Positions 1-7,636 of a stretch of 64,000 nucleotides of DNA are shown here, piece by piece (the stretch's first letter is position 1; each line of letters starts with the position of its first letter). Origin of the DNA: Nonomuraea turcica (GTDB lineage: Bacteria; Actinomycetota; Actinomycetes; Streptosporangiales; Streptosporangiaceae). The notes beneath the pieces are model-generated. The model worked only from the letters and a program-made list of their open reading frames with translations. It searched no databases and had not been told where the DNA came from. The stretch spans positions 62,001-126,000 of the forward strand of contig NZ_JAUZQF010000025.1 of the NCBI RefSeq assembly GCF_030718205.1, read 5' to 3'. Both the position numbers and the translations under genes were made by a program.

Positions 1-22
1 GACGCGTGTCTTAGGAGGCGGC

Positions 23-1327
23 GTGGCGTTGCGTGTGGCGGTCATCGGGTCGGGCCCCGCCGGGATCTACACGGCCGAGGCACTGGTCAAGCAGTCCGCG
101 GAGGCCGTGCGGGTCGACGTGCTCGAACGGCTGCCGACCCCGTACGGGCTGGTCCGGTATGGCGTCGCGCCCGACCACACGTCGATCAAGTCGATCGCCA
201 ACTACCTGCGGAAGGTGCTGGAGCTGCCGGAGGTCCGCTTCCTCGGCGGCGTCACGCTCGGCCCGCACGTGTCCGTGGAGGACCTGCTCGGCCGCTACGA
301 CGCGGTGGTCTACTGCACGGGGGCGATGGTCGACAGGAAGCTCGGCATCCCCGGCGAGGACCTGCCGGGGAGCGTGGCGGCGACCGACTTCGTCAACTGG
401 TACTGCGGGCACCCCGACGTCGACCCCGGCATGTTCACGCTCGACACCTCCGAGATCGCGGTGATCGGGGTCGGGAACGTGGCCGTGGACGTCGTCCGCG
501 TCCTGGCCAAGACCGCCGACGAGCTGCGCTCCACCGACGTGCCGCACGACGTGCTCCAGCGCCTGTCGGAAAGCCAGGTGAAGGCCATTCACATGGTGGG
601 CCGGCGGGGCCCCGAGCACGCCAAGTTCACCCTCAAGGAGCTGCGCGAGCTGGGCGATCTGGCCAACGCCGACGTCTGCGTACGCCCGGACGAGGCCGTG
701 GTGCTCGGCGGCGACTTCCCGCGCCAGGTCCAGGGCAACATCAAGGTTCTGCAGTCGTGGGCCGCGCGCGAGCCCGTCGGCCGGGCGCGCCGCCTCGACG
801 TGCGGTTCTGGCTGCGGCCCGTGGAGATCCTCGGCACCGAGCGGGTGGAGGGGCTCAAGCTCGAACGCACCCGGCTGTCGGAGGAGGGCCGCGTGGTGGG
901 CACGGGCGAGTTCGAGACACTGCCGGTCGGGATGGTGTTGCGGTCGGTCGGCTACCAGAGCGTGCCGCTGCCCGGGGTGCCGTTCTCCGAGCAGACCATG
1001 ACCGTCCCGAACGAGGCCGGGCGGGTACGCGACCGCGAATACGTGGCAGGCTGGCTCAAACGCGGGCCCACAGGAGTGATCGGCACCAACAAGTCCGACG
1101 CCGCCGAGACGGTCCGTACACTGCTTGCCGATCTGGAAGGGCGCGAACGTGTTGATGACGGCGAGTCGATCGACGTGCTGCTGGCGGAGCGGGGGATACG
1201 ACCGGTGACCTACCAGGAGTGGCTGGCGATCGAGGCGGCCGAAGCCGAGCTGGCCAGGTCGCTCGGCCGCGGCGAGCGGGTAAAGCTCGTCGGGCTGGAG
1301 GCCATGCTCCGGGCGTGCCGTGTCTGA
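23..1327 (+). CDS. fprA: FAD-dependent ferredoxin/adrenodoxin-type NADP reductase (FprA-like)
   Basis: This 434-residue protein is a soluble NADPH-ferredoxin reductase of the adrenodoxin-reductase/FprA type. It should pass electrons from NADPH to a ferredoxin, for example to serve cytochromes P450 or steroid oxygenases. The N-terminal FAD motif VIGSGPAGIY is at residues 7-16, followed by RYGVAPDH. The NADP-binding motif VIGVGNVAVD is near residue 150, GRRGPEHAKFT follows at about 194, and the C-terminal signature GTNKSDAAETV is present. The GTG start has AGGAGG at 13-18. The next gene begins inside its last codons, so the two are translationally coupled. The partner ferredoxin is not in the window. 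Confidence 0.88.
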   Translation: MALRVAVIGSGPAGIYTAEALVKQSAEAVRVDVLERLPTPYGLVRYGVAPDHTSIKSIANYLRKVLELPEVRFLGGVTLGPHVSVEDLLGRYDAVVYCTGAMVDRKLGIPGEDLPGSVAATDFVNWYCGHPDVDPGMFTLDTSEIAVIGVGNVAVDVVRVLAKTADELRSTDVPHDVLQRLSESQVKAIHMVGRRGPEHAKFTLKELRELGDLANADVCVRPDEAVVLGGDFPRQVQGNIKVLQSWAAREPVGRARRLDVRFWLRPVEILGTERVEGLKLERTRLSEEGRVVGTGEFETLPVGMVLRSVGYQSVPLPGVPFSEQTMTVPNEAGRVRDREYVAGWLKRGPTGVIGTNKSDAAETVRTLLADLEGRERVDDGESIDVLLAERGIRPVTYQEWLAIEAAEAELARSLGRGERVKLVGLEAMLRACRV

Positions 1328-2486
1328 CGAGCGTACGAGTGCGGGTGCGGTGCCACCCGGATTCACGGAGGTCTACCGGGCTCAGCAGGCCCGGTTCCCG
1401 ATGCCGGAGCCGGGGTGGCAGCCGGTCCACACGGTCTACGTGCCCGCCGACCGGTTCTCCGCCCGCACGGTAGCCGACTGGCGCGATCAGGCGTTGTCCC
1501 TGGTCAAGGCGCATCTGGGCGGCCCTGACGAGCTGGCGGAAGTGTTCGGCGTGCCCGGGCGGCTCGCCGCCTCTGTACAGGAGCTGGTCCTGCGTAAGCT
1601 CGCGCACGAGCCGATCGAGGACCTGCGCGTCGACTTCGAGGACGGCTACGGCGTGCGGCCCGACCCGGTCGAGGACGGGCACGTGGAGCAGGCCGCCGAG
1701 GCGGTGGCCGCGCTGCACGCCGCCGGGGCGTTGCCGCGGCGGTGGGGGCCGCGGGTGAAGTCGTTCGCGGACGGGGATCCCGGGCGGTCGGTGCGCACGC
1801 TCCGCGGGTTCGTCACGGGGGTGGTCGCGCGGGCCGGGGAGTTGCCCGCCGGGTTCACGGTGACGTTCCCGAAGGTGCTGATGGAGGAATACCTGTCGCA
1901 GTTCGCGGGCGTGCTGGAGCAGTTGGAGGCCGAGGCCGGCGGGCCGCTCCGGTTCGAGATGCAGGTGGAGGCTCCGCAAACGCTGCCGTTCCTGCGTGCC
2001 GAACTGGCCGAGTCGCTGGGCGGGCGGCTGGCGGCGGCGCATTTCGGCGTGTTCGACTACACGGCCGCGCTCGGGCTGCCGCCGCACGAGCAGCGGCTGG
2101 ACCATCCGGCGTGCGACCACGCCCGGCACGTCATGCAGACCGCGTTCGCCGGCACGGGCGTGGAGTTGTCCGACGGCTCGCTCGCCGCCTCGCCCGCCTC
2201 CGACCGCGCGGCCGACGTGCACGCGTTGTGGCGACGGCACGCGGAGCTCGTACGGCACTCGCTGCGGCACGGCTTCTACCAGGGCTGGGACATGCACCCG
2301 TCGCACCTGGTGAGCCGGTTCGCCACCCTCTACGCCTTCCACCTGGCCAACTACGACTCCTACCGGGAGCGGGTGAGCGCGTGGGAGGAGCAGCGGGACG
2401 CGGGCGGCGGTGTCATGGACGAGCCCGCCACGATCCGCACCCTCGCCGCCGCCCTCCGGCGCGCCGATGCCGCCCTGCCCGAGTAG
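1320..2486 (+). CDS. DUF6986 / HpcH-HpaI aldolase-citrate lyase-like protein
   Basis: A 388-residue cytosolic protein that looks like the actinobacterial DUF6986 family, a divergent branch of the HpcH/HpaI aldolase and citrate-lyase beta-chain superfamily. Visible family-like stretches are DLRVDFEDGYG (about residues 102-112), the RVKSFADGDPGRSVRTLRGF region, and FEMQVEAPQTLPF with the acidic residue expected near a metal site. The substrate is not known. The GTG start overlaps the end of the FprA-like gene by 8 bases, so the two form an operon. The family call is from motif memory and the enzymatic role is inference. Confidence 0.7.
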   Translation: MSDERTSAGAVPPGFTEVYRAQQARFPMPEPGWQPVHTVYVPADRFSARTVADWRDQALSLVKAHLGGPDELAEVFGVPGRLAASVQELVLRKLAHEPIEDLRVDFEDGYGVRPDPVEDGHVEQAAEAVAALHAAGALPRRWGPRVKSFADGDPGRSVRTLRGFVTGVVARAGELPAGFTVTFPKVLMEEYLSQFAGVLEQLEAEAGGPLRFEMQVEAPQTLPFLRAELAESLGGRLAAAHFGVFDYTAALGLPPHEQRLDHPACDHARHVMQTAFAGTGVELSDGSLAASPASDRAADVHALWRRHAELVRHSLRHGFYQGWDMHPSHLVSRFATLYAFHLANYDSYRERVSAWEEQRDAGGGVMDEPATIRTLAAALRRADAALPE

Positions 2487-2487
2487 G

Positions 2488-3168
2488 TCAGTCGCGTTCG
2501 ACCATCGCCCGCCATTGGCGTACCAGGCGCCACTCGACCGGGTCCGACCAACTGGCCCGGACCGCGGATCCCACGTGGAAGGCCCGGACGCCGTAGTCGA
2601 GCAGCACGGGCACGTGTGCCGGCCGCAGGCCGCCACCGGCCAGGATGATCGAGCCGTCACCCGCCTCGGCCCGGGCCTTTAACACCGGCAGGCCGTCACC
2701 GACGCCGGTGGGTGATCCGGACGTGAGCACGGTGGCGAGGTTGGGCAGCAGGCGCACGGCGCGCCAGGACGCCTGGACGTCTGCCGCGTGATCGACGGCT
2801 CGGTGGAAGGTCCACGGCAGGGGGGACACGGCGTGGATCAGCGCTTCGGTGGCCGCGAGATCGACGGCTCCCGCGCTGTCGAGAAATCCGAACACGAACC
2901 CTGCCGCCCCGGCCTGCGCCAGCGCCTTGGCGTCGCGACCCAGCCGCGTCAAGACGTCGGGGTCGGCGGCGAAGTTGGCGTCGCAGCGGAGCATCACCAT
3001 CTGGGGAAGCGGGCATTCCGCGGCGATCGCGGCCACCGTCTCCGGGGAGGGGGTCAGCCCGTCGGCCGCCATGTCGGCGACGACCTCCAGCCGGTCGGCT
3101 CCGCCCTGTTCGGCGGCCACGGCGTCGCGCACGTTGAGCGCGATCACCTCGAGCAGGGATCCGGTCAT
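2488..3168 (-). CDS. cutC: CutC family protein
   Basis: A 226-residue TIM-barrel protein of the CutC family, historically linked to copper homeostasis although the biochemical role is unsettled. Recognisable features are the N-terminal LLEVIALNVRDAVAAEQGGADRLE, the TFHRAVDH stretch near residue 120, the LTSGSPTGV loop and the ILAGGGLRPAHV segment. Length is typical for the short actinobacterial members. It converges on the upstream DUF6986 gene with a one-base gap. A TATAGC hexamer lies on the minus strand about 10 bases before the ATG and there is no clear Shine-Dalgarno, so the transcript may be near-leaderless. Confidence 0.82.
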   Translation of the reverse strand: MTGSLLEVIALNVRDAVAAEQGGADRLEVVADMAADGLTPSPETVAAIAAECPLPQMVMLRCDANFAADPDVLTRLGRDAKALAQAGAAGFVFGFLDSAGAVDLAATEALIHAVSPLPWTFHRAVDHAADVQASWRAVRLLPNLATVLTSGSPTGVGDGLPVLKARAEAGDGSIILAGGGLRPAHVPVLLDYGVRAFHVGSAVRASWSDPVEWRLVRQWRAMVERD

Positions 3169-3419
3169 GCAGGAGAGGCTATATGGTGCTCTGCACCTTT
3201 CCGCCGCGAAAACCCCAAAGGCGCCACCCCCCTCCGCGGGGCGTCGATAGGGAGAGCGCCTGGCGCGGGCTGAGGCCCTTCGAGCGGAGCGTCCGGCGAC
3301 CGCAGGCGCCTGGCTATGGCCACCGACGAGCTCGCCTCTGGGACCGGCTGAGGGCGCTTGAGGGTGGGTGCGACCGAGCGGCGGACGGGCAGGCCAAGAA
3401 GCGGCGGGCAGGCAAAAGG

Positions 3420-3449
3420 GGGCCCGGCCTCCCGATGGAGGCCGGGCCC
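3420..3449 (-). terminator. Strong intrinsic terminator after the GNAT gene
   Basis: A perfect 12-bp stem (GGGCCCGGCCTC paired with GAGGCCGGGCCC) encloses a 6-base loop. On the minus strand it is followed by CCCTTTTGCC, so it ends transcription of the acetyltransferase gene that stops at 3460. The remaining 3169-3419 stretch shows no convincing gene; it holds the cutC upstream region with a small GGTGC-TCT-GCACC inverted repeat at 3186-3198. Confidence 0.85.
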
Positions 3450-3459
3450 AGTTGGAGGG

Positions 3460-4062
3460 TTAGGCGGTGATCAGTTCCGCGATGGTCAGGTCGCGGAAGG
3501 CCGTCGTGGAAAGGTCCTCCGAGGGGCGCTGGAAGAGGGCGCCGGAGGAGCGATGGGGCAGGTCAACCGTGCGGACGTGGCGGAAGCCGCGGGCACGGTA
3601 GTACGACTGCAGGCGGGGGTTCGCCTTGGCGCAGTCGAGCCGGAGCCACGGCAACCCCGAGGCGAACGCCGAGGCGCCGGCCCAGTCGAGGAGCGCGTCG
3701 CCGAGGCCGCTGCCGGACCACGGCCGGGCCACGGCCAGCTTGTGGATGTAGAGCGCGGCACCGGGGTCGTCGCCCGGAGCCCAGAACTCCGGGTCGGCGT
3801 GGTCGTCGAGGGCTATGGTGGCGACCGGCGGCGCCGACTCGTCGGGGTCGAGGTATCGAAGCTCGTCGTCGAGTACGAACAGCACCCGCTCCTCAATGAG
3901 CGGCTCGATCCGCTCGGGGCCGAACCCGTTGCGGGGCCACTGGCGCACCCCTTGCGCATACAGCCACTCGGCGGTGTCCGCCAGCAGCGTGAGCACGCCG
4001 GGAAGGTCCGCAGGTTCCGCCCGGCGGAGCGCGAGCGGATGAAGCAGGGTGTTTGTGTGCAT
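3460..4062 (-). CDS. GNAT family N-acetyltransferase
   Basis: A roughly 200-residue GNAT acetyltransferase, predicted to move an acetyl group from acetyl-CoA to an unknown amine. The core runs from LRRAEPADLPGV through the beta4 strand ALYIHKLAVARPWSGSGLGDALLDWA, whose GSGLG corresponds to the acetyl-CoA pyrophosphate loop, to YYRARGFRHV at the C-terminal side. The frame is open further upstream, but I choose the ATG at 4062 because GGGAG stands 7 bases before it and the upstream extension (rich in H, R and P) is not protein-like. It is followed by a strong terminator. Confidence 0.85.
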   Translation of the reverse strand: MHTNTLLHPLALRRAEPADLPGVLTLLADTAEWLYAQGVRQWPRNGFGPERIEPLIEERVLFVLDDELRYLDPDESAPPVATIALDDHADPEFWAPGDDPGAALYIHKLAVARPWSGSGLGDALLDWAGASAFASGLPWLRLDCAKANPRLQSYYRARGFRHVRTVDLPHRSSGALFQRPSEDLSTTAFRDLTIAELITA

Positions 4063-4173
4063 AAGACAACTCCCGTTGCGTTGGGTTCCTACACGAGCGC
4101 ACAGCGTAATGGCGCGATGTCGCGTAGGGGCGAAATGGGGCCTTAACCCGATATACATGGATAAATGGCGATT

Positions 4174-4198
4174 TGGGGGAGTATGCACGACTCCCCCA
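4174..4198 (-). terminator. Probable terminator after the GntR gene
   Basis: A 9-bp stem (TGGGGGAGT paired with ACTCCCCCA, 7-base loop) lies downstream of the minus-strand GntR gene. On that strand it is followed by an A/T-rich stretch rather than a clean U run. It is also within the upstream region of the GNAT gene, so a regulatory role cannot be excluded. Confidence 0.55.
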
Positions 4199-4261
4199 GG
4201 CCAGCGAGGCGGCTATTTCTCGCTGCACCCGGCCGGCGGGATCACCCCTTCATCCGAGCCC

Positions 4262-5011
4262 TCAACGGCTATCGAGCTCGTATCTGATCAAATGTTTGTC
4301 GGCGGGCAGCACCGACACAGCGACACGCACGGGCATGTCGGCCCCGTCGAAACCAACTCGGACATACACCATGACTGGCGTGCCGAGCTCGAGCTGGAGG
4401 CGCTCGGCCTCCTCTTGGTTGGGCATGCGGGCCCAGATGTCGTCGACGACGCGCACCTGCGCATGACCCAATTCCTCCAGCACCCGGTTCGCCCCTCGCG
4501 CGATGTCTCCGGGCCTGGCGATCTCGGAATCGGCAACCAGATCACGTGGGAAGTAGGAATCGTTGGTGTTGTACGGCTGGCCGTCCACGAACCGCAGACG
4601 GCGTCTCACCACCGCCAATTCCCCATCCGCCAACTCCAGCCTGCTGGCGATCTCCTCGACCGGAGACACGGTCAGCACCTCGATGTACTGGCTTGGCGCA
4701 CGGCCTTCCTGTGCCACGGCGTAGGCGAAAGCCTCGCGCAGCTCCCCACGGGGTTGCTTCTCCAGCTCACGTTGGGGATAGATGAGCAGCGGCCGCCGGT
4801 CTCTGACCACGGTCCCGCGCCGCGGCGTGCGCGTGACGAGCCCTTCATTGACGAGCTCTCCGAGGGCCAGCCGTACGGTGTTTCTGCTCACCCCATGGTC
4901 TTCCATGAGCTGCGCCTCGGTCGGCAGCTGTGCCCCGGGGCCGAGGACACCCGAGTAGATGGCGCGACGCAATTCCGCAGCCACCTGCTGATACAGCACC
5001 GACCTTGCCAC
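4262..5011 (-). CDS. GntR family regulator, HutC subfamily
   Basis: A transcriptional regulator of about 249 residues. The N-terminal winged helix covers roughly residues 5-70 (VLYQQVAAELRRAIYSG, LPTEAQLMEDHGVSRNTVRLAL, then RTPRRGTVV). The C-terminal HutC/FarR-type effector domain runs from residue 95 to the end (VVRRRLRFVDGQPYNTNDSYFP). The longer GTG start at 5017 abuts AAGGGG with no spacer, whereas the GTG at 5011 sits 6 bases after it, so 5011 is the better start. It is divergent from the 107-residue gene at 5149 and likely controls it and itself. Confidence 0.88.
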   Translation of the reverse strand: MARSVLYQQVAAELRRAIYSGVLGPGAQLPTEAQLMEDHGVSRNTVRLALGELVNEGLVTRTPRRGTVVRDRRPLLIYPQRELEKQPRGELREAFAYAVAQEGRAPSQYIEVLTVSPVEEIASRLELADGELAVVRRRLRFVDGQPYNTNDSYFPRDLVADSEIARPGDIARGANRVLEELGHAQVRVVDDIWARMPNQEEAERLQLELGTPVMVYVRVGFDGADMPVRVAVSVLPADKHLIRYELDSR

Positions 5012-5101
5012 TTTCACCCCTTTTGTTCCAACAATTTAGACGATCTGGTTCTAGCAGGCCACAACCCCTTGACCGAACCGCCTCCAGCGGCCCATCATCC
5101 A

Positions 5102-5122
5102 TTCGTTGGTACAAATCCATCT
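5102..5122. promoter_or_regulatory. Possible GntR operator (imperfect inverted repeat)
   Basis: TTCGT-TGGT-ACAAA is an imperfect inverted repeat in the divergent region between the GntR gene and the gene at 5149. A near copy with the perfect half-sites TTCGT-GGGT-ACGAA and the same right flank ATCCAT is at 5820-5840. Two copies about 720 bp apart suggest a shared binding protein, most simply the neighbouring GntR regulator. This is inference. Confidence 0.4.
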
Positions 5123-5148
5123 AAAGGCCGGTGAGGGGGTGAAGGCCA

Positions 5149-5472
5149 GTGTTGCCGGTCCGCACGGGTACGCCGTACCTGCCCTGGCATAACCCTGGTG
5201 AAGCAACACGTTTACTGCGTTACGCGTTGACGCGCCAGGGGTTCACCCACACCTACCAGAGCAATCGGCATGGCACGCCCATGCAATCGGTGTCGACAGA
5301 GCTGACCGTGCGGTGCAATGACGGATCCTTTGTCTGGAACGAGGAGGGTGGCGCCCCCGTCACGCACCCCATTGATGACCCGGTTGGTGCAGCTCAACGC
5401 ATCGCCGCACGTTACCGGCAGCAGGAGCTTTCACACTCCCCCATCGACTCCGTGTGCGATCACACGGCCTAG
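5149..5472 (+). CDS. Hypothetical protein next to GntR regulator
   Basis: A 107-residue protein that I do not assign to a family. It has a central SVSTELTVRCNDGSFVWNEEGGAPVTHP stretch, probably beta-strand-rich, and a basic helix-like C-terminal region (VGAAQRIAARYRQQE). No signal peptide, membrane segment or metal motif is visible. The GTG start follows GAGGGGGTGAAGG. A hairpin terminator overlaps its stop codon. Its position, divergent from a HutC-type regulator, suggests it is that regulator's main target. Confidence 0.6.
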   Translation: MLPVRTGTPYLPWHNPGEATRLLRYALTRQGFTHTYQSNRHGTPMQSVSTELTVRCNDGSFVWNEEGGAPVTHPIDDPVGAAQRIAARYRQQELSHSPIDSVCDHTA

Positions 5473-5496
5473 GACTCCATCCCTCGCCGGAGTCCT
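5471..5496 (+). terminator. Terminator hairpin after the 107-residue gene
   Basis: A perfect 8-bp stem AGGACTCC/GGAGTCCT with a 10-base loop begins at the stop codon. No U run follows, so it probably acts with the stronger hairpin 25 bases downstream. Confidence 0.6.
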
Positions 5497-5520
5497 GGCG
5501 CCGCCGCTCACGGGGCAGGA

Positions 5521-5561
5521 AGCGCGTCCTGGCGGGTCCCCCACGCCCGCCAGGGCGCGCT
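5521..5561 (+). terminator. Strong intrinsic terminator
   Basis: A 16-bp stem with a single G-T pair (5521-5536 with 5546-5561) and a 9-base loop, followed on the plus strand by TTTCC. It insulates the 107-residue gene from the steroid genes. Confidence 0.8.
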
Positions 5562-5819
5562 TTCCTCCGAGGGACCAGCCGATGGATCTCTTCCTTCTTC
5601 CGCCCGCCCGGCGGCCCTCGCGGCCGCGGCCCGGCGAGCACGAACGTCTGGACGGCAGGCATGATCGTCAGCCATGGCCGCGTGGCCACGCCGGTCACCC
5701 AGTCCATTCCGCTCACGTCCGCCGCCAAGATCCAGCCGTCCGCGTTGACGTCTACTGCCTCATCATCAACCCTCGGAGCCCGAACTGGGGGCCGCTTCGC
5801 CATGGTGGGACTGATGGGG

Positions 5820-5840
5820 TTCGTGGGTACGAATCCATTT
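5820..5840. repeat. Second copy of the GntR-region repeat
   Basis: Contains the perfect inverted repeat TTCGT-GGGT-ACGAA followed by ATCCAT, closely matching the copy at 5102-5122. It lies outside any supported gene, just beyond the end of the DUF35 gene. Confidence 0.4.
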
Positions 5841-5856
5841 CCCGGACCAAGGTCGA

Positions 5857-6288
5857 CTAGCGGAAGGATGTGCGCTGGTGTGGATGAGGATCCAGGCTCC
5901 CGGCCGGCGTCCAGTTCACCAGCGTCAGGGTCTCGTCGATCCGGTCGTAGGACGCCCGCACCCGCTCGCCCGGCTCGGGGGGCCGCTCCCCGTGCCAGTT
6001 CCCGTACACCAGGCATCCCGGCACCGCCGCCAGCCGCACCATTACGACCACGTAGGGCTGCCGCGCGCCTGGCACGAACGCCTGGTGGTTCACGATCCAG
6101 CTCTCGACCCGCCCCTCGGGCTCCACTTGCTGCCAGTGCCACGCCTCGCTCCGGCACGCCGGGCAGAACGCCCTGGCCGGGAAGCGCGTCGTCTCGCAGA
6201 TGTCGCATCGCTGCACGGCGAACTCGTGCCTGGCGATCCGCTCCCACCACTCCCGCGAGTCCCGGTCGGGCTCGGGCCGATAAGCCAT
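5857..6288 (-). CDS. Zn-ribbon/OB-fold DUF35 protein, partner of the Ltp2-like thiolase
   Basis: A 143-residue DUF35 protein with an N-terminal rubredoxin-like zinc ribbon (CDICETTRFPARAFCPAC, four cysteines at about residues 28-45) and a C-terminal OB fold (GRVESWIVNHQAF onward). Such proteins bind SCP-X/Ltp2-type thiolases. In steroid catabolism the DUF35 domain of ChsH2 docks onto Ltp2 for retro-aldol cleavage of the side chain. The ATG at 6288 overlaps the stop of the Ltp2-like gene (TGATG) and sits 5 bases after AGGAGG. The GTG one codon upstream is too close to that site. Confidence 0.85.
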   Translation of the reverse strand: MAYRPEPDRDSREWWERIARHEFAVQRCDICETTRFPARAFCPACRSEAWHWQQVEPEGRVESWIVNHQAFVPGARQPYVVVMVRLAAVPGCLVYGNWHGERPPEPGERVRASYDRIDETLTLVNWTPAGSLDPHPHQRTSFR

Positions 6289-7457
6289 CACGACCTCCTG
6301 AGGATCAGCGCGGAGGTCGCCGGCAGGATGTAGCCGGGCTGGGCCGTGGACAGCGCCACCTCGGCGCCCGGCACCTGGCGGTCGCCCGCGTCGCCCCTGA
6401 GCTGGGACACCGCCTCCGCGATGTGGTTGACGCCGTGGACGTAGCCCTCCGACAGGAAACCCCCGTGGGTGTTGACCGGCAGCGGGCCGTCCAGGGCCGT
6501 GGCGCCCGAGGCCACGTACGGGCCGCCCTCGCCCTTGGCGCAGAACCCGTAGTCCTCCAGCTGGACGATCACCGAGTACGTGAAGCAGTCGTAGATCTCG
6601 GCCACGTCGACGTCCTCAGGGCCGAGCCCGGCCTGCGTGTACAGGCGCGGGGCCAGGGTGGCGGCCGCGGTCACGGTCGGGTCGGCGTCAGGAGCCGACA
6701 GGTGGGACGTGCCGCCGCCCCACGCCGCGGCCGAGATCAGCACCGGCGGGCGGCGCAGCGAGCGGGCGCGTTCCGCCGTGGTGACGACCACGGCGCAGGC
6801 CCCGTCGGTCTCCAGGCAGCAGTCCAGGAGGCGAAAGGGCTCGGCGATCCACCGGCTGGCCAGGTAGTCGTCCAGCGTGATCGGCGTACGCATGAGCGCC
6901 CGCGGGTTCTTGGCCGCGTTGGCGCGCTGGGTGACCGCCAGGTGCCCGAAGTGCTCGGCCTTGGTGCCGTACTTCAGCATGTGGGCGCGGGCGTACATCG
7001 CGTACTGCTGCGGCGGCGCGACGTACCCGTACGGCGCCTGGTACTGCGCCTCCGGGCTCGCCGGAACCCCCCGGCCGGTGCCGCCCATGCGGAACTCGGA
7101 GCGGGCGTTGATGGCCCGGTAGCAGACGACCGTCTCGGCCAGCCCGGCCGCGACCGCCAGCGCGGCCTGACCGACCACGGCGTGGGAGACGCTGCCGCCG
7201 CCGAACTGGTCCAGGTGCCAGGTCAGGTCCGCCAGCCCCAGCGCCGGGCCGACCAAGGTGGGCGGGGCGGAGTCGCCGACGCGATGCGTGGCCAGGCCGT
7301 GCACGTCGTCGGCCGTCAGTCCGGCGTCCTCCAGGGCGGCCAGCACGGCGCGGCAGGCCAGCGTCAGGGTGCTGACGCCGGAGTCCTTGGTGAAGGGGGT
7401 GTATCCGACGCCGGCGATCGCCGTCACGTCCCGAAAATCAAGCAAGCGCTTGGCCAC
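6288..7457 (-). CDS. Ltp2-like lipid-transfer/thiolase-family aldolase
   Basis: A 389-residue member of the SCP-X/Ltp thiolase-fold group. With its DUF35 partner it is expected to carry out retro-aldol or thiolytic cleavage of a CoA thioester, plausibly the last side-chain step of steroid or bile-acid breakdown. Family stretches are the N-terminal VTAIAGVGYTPF, RLLDCCLETDGACAVVV near residue 205, AEIYDCFTYSVIVQLEDYGFC, and NTHGGFLSEGYVHGVNH at the C-terminal end. A KstR2-type palindrome covers its first codons (7441-7454), and a TTGACA/TAGCGT promoter ends just before the GTG, suggesting a leaderless message. The substrate is inference. Confidence 0.82.
   Translation of the reverse strand: MAKRLLDFRDVTAIAGVGYTPFTKDSGVSTLTLACRAVLAALEDAGLTADDVHGLATHRVGDSAPPTLVGPALGLADLTWHLDQFGGGSVSHAVVGQAALAVAAGLAETVVCYRAINARSEFRMGGTGRGVPASPEAQYQAPYGYVAPPQQYAMYARAHMLKYGTKAEHFGHLAVTQRANAAKNPRALMRTPITLDDYLASRWIAEPFRLLDCCLETDGACAVVVTTAERARSLRRPPVLISAAAWGGGTSHLSAPDADPTVTAAATLAPRLYTQAGLGPEDVDVAEIYDCFTYSVIVQLEDYGFCAKGEGGPYVASGATALDGPLPVNTHGGFLSEGYVHGVNHIAEAVSQLRGDAGDRQVPGAEVALSTAQPGYILPATSALILRRS
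7441..7454. promoter_or_regulatory. KstR2-type operator over the start of the Ltp2-like gene
   Basis: AGCAAGCGCTTGGC matches the KstR2 pattern AnCAAGnnCTTGnT except for the last base. It lies at codons 2-6 of the minus-strand gene, directly downstream of that gene's promoter, where bound repressor would block initiation. Confidence 0.75.
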
Positions 7458-7464
7458 ACCGATA

Positions 7465-7494
7465 ACGCTATGCCGGGCATTTCGCCCATGTCAA
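7465..7494 (-). promoter_or_regulatory. Promoter of the Ltp2-like/DUF35 operon
   Basis: On the minus strand TTGACA (7489-7494) is followed after 18 bases by TAGCGT (7465-7470). The start point would be near 7458, next to the GTG at 7457, so the transcript is probably leaderless. Confidence 0.6.
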
Positions 7495-7553
7495 CGCACG
7501 TGCGGCGGCACAGGTCCGCACCGTGTGCGACACCAACCTGTGCGGCATTCGAC

Positions 7554-7599
7554 TTGACATGTTTCCCCGGCCCCCCTAGCGTCCAAGCAAGCGCTTGGT
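7554..7599 (+). promoter_or_regulatory. Promoter with KstR2-type operator for the flavin reductase-fadE30-ipdF operon
   Basis: TTGACA (7554-7559) and TAGCGT (7577-7582) are separated by 17 bases. AGCAAGCGCTTGGT at 7586-7599 matches the KstR2 consensus AnCAAGnnCTTGnT perfectly and covers the predicted start point. The mirror arrangement on the minus strand makes this a divergent, co-regulated pair. Confidence 0.75.
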
Positions 7600-7636
7600 A
7601 AGATAGGGCGCAGCCGGTGGACTAGGAGGCGGACCC

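Larger units (their letters stand above)
5473..5856. other. Gene-poor spacer with two hairpins
   Basis: This 384-base stretch holds two terminator-like hairpins (5471-5496 and 5521-5561) and a copy of the GntR-region repeat (5820-5840). On the minus strand an open frame starting at the ATG at 5803 begins MAKRPPVRAP and looks protein-like for about 50 residues. It lacks a ribosome site and then runs through both hairpins into the neighbouring gene. I see no gene that I can support. Confidence 0.5.

Noticed and set aside
11..1366. Long minus-strand open frame opposite the FprA-like gene
   Set aside because: Typical antisense shadow of a GC-rich gene, with His/Arg/Pro-rich composition and no ribosome site.
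5360..5803. Minus-strand open frame beginning MAKRPPVRAP downstream of the DUF35 gene
   Set aside because: It is protein-like for about 50 residues but has no ribosome site, becomes Arg/Pro-rich, and runs through two strong terminator hairpins into the end of the 107-residue gene.
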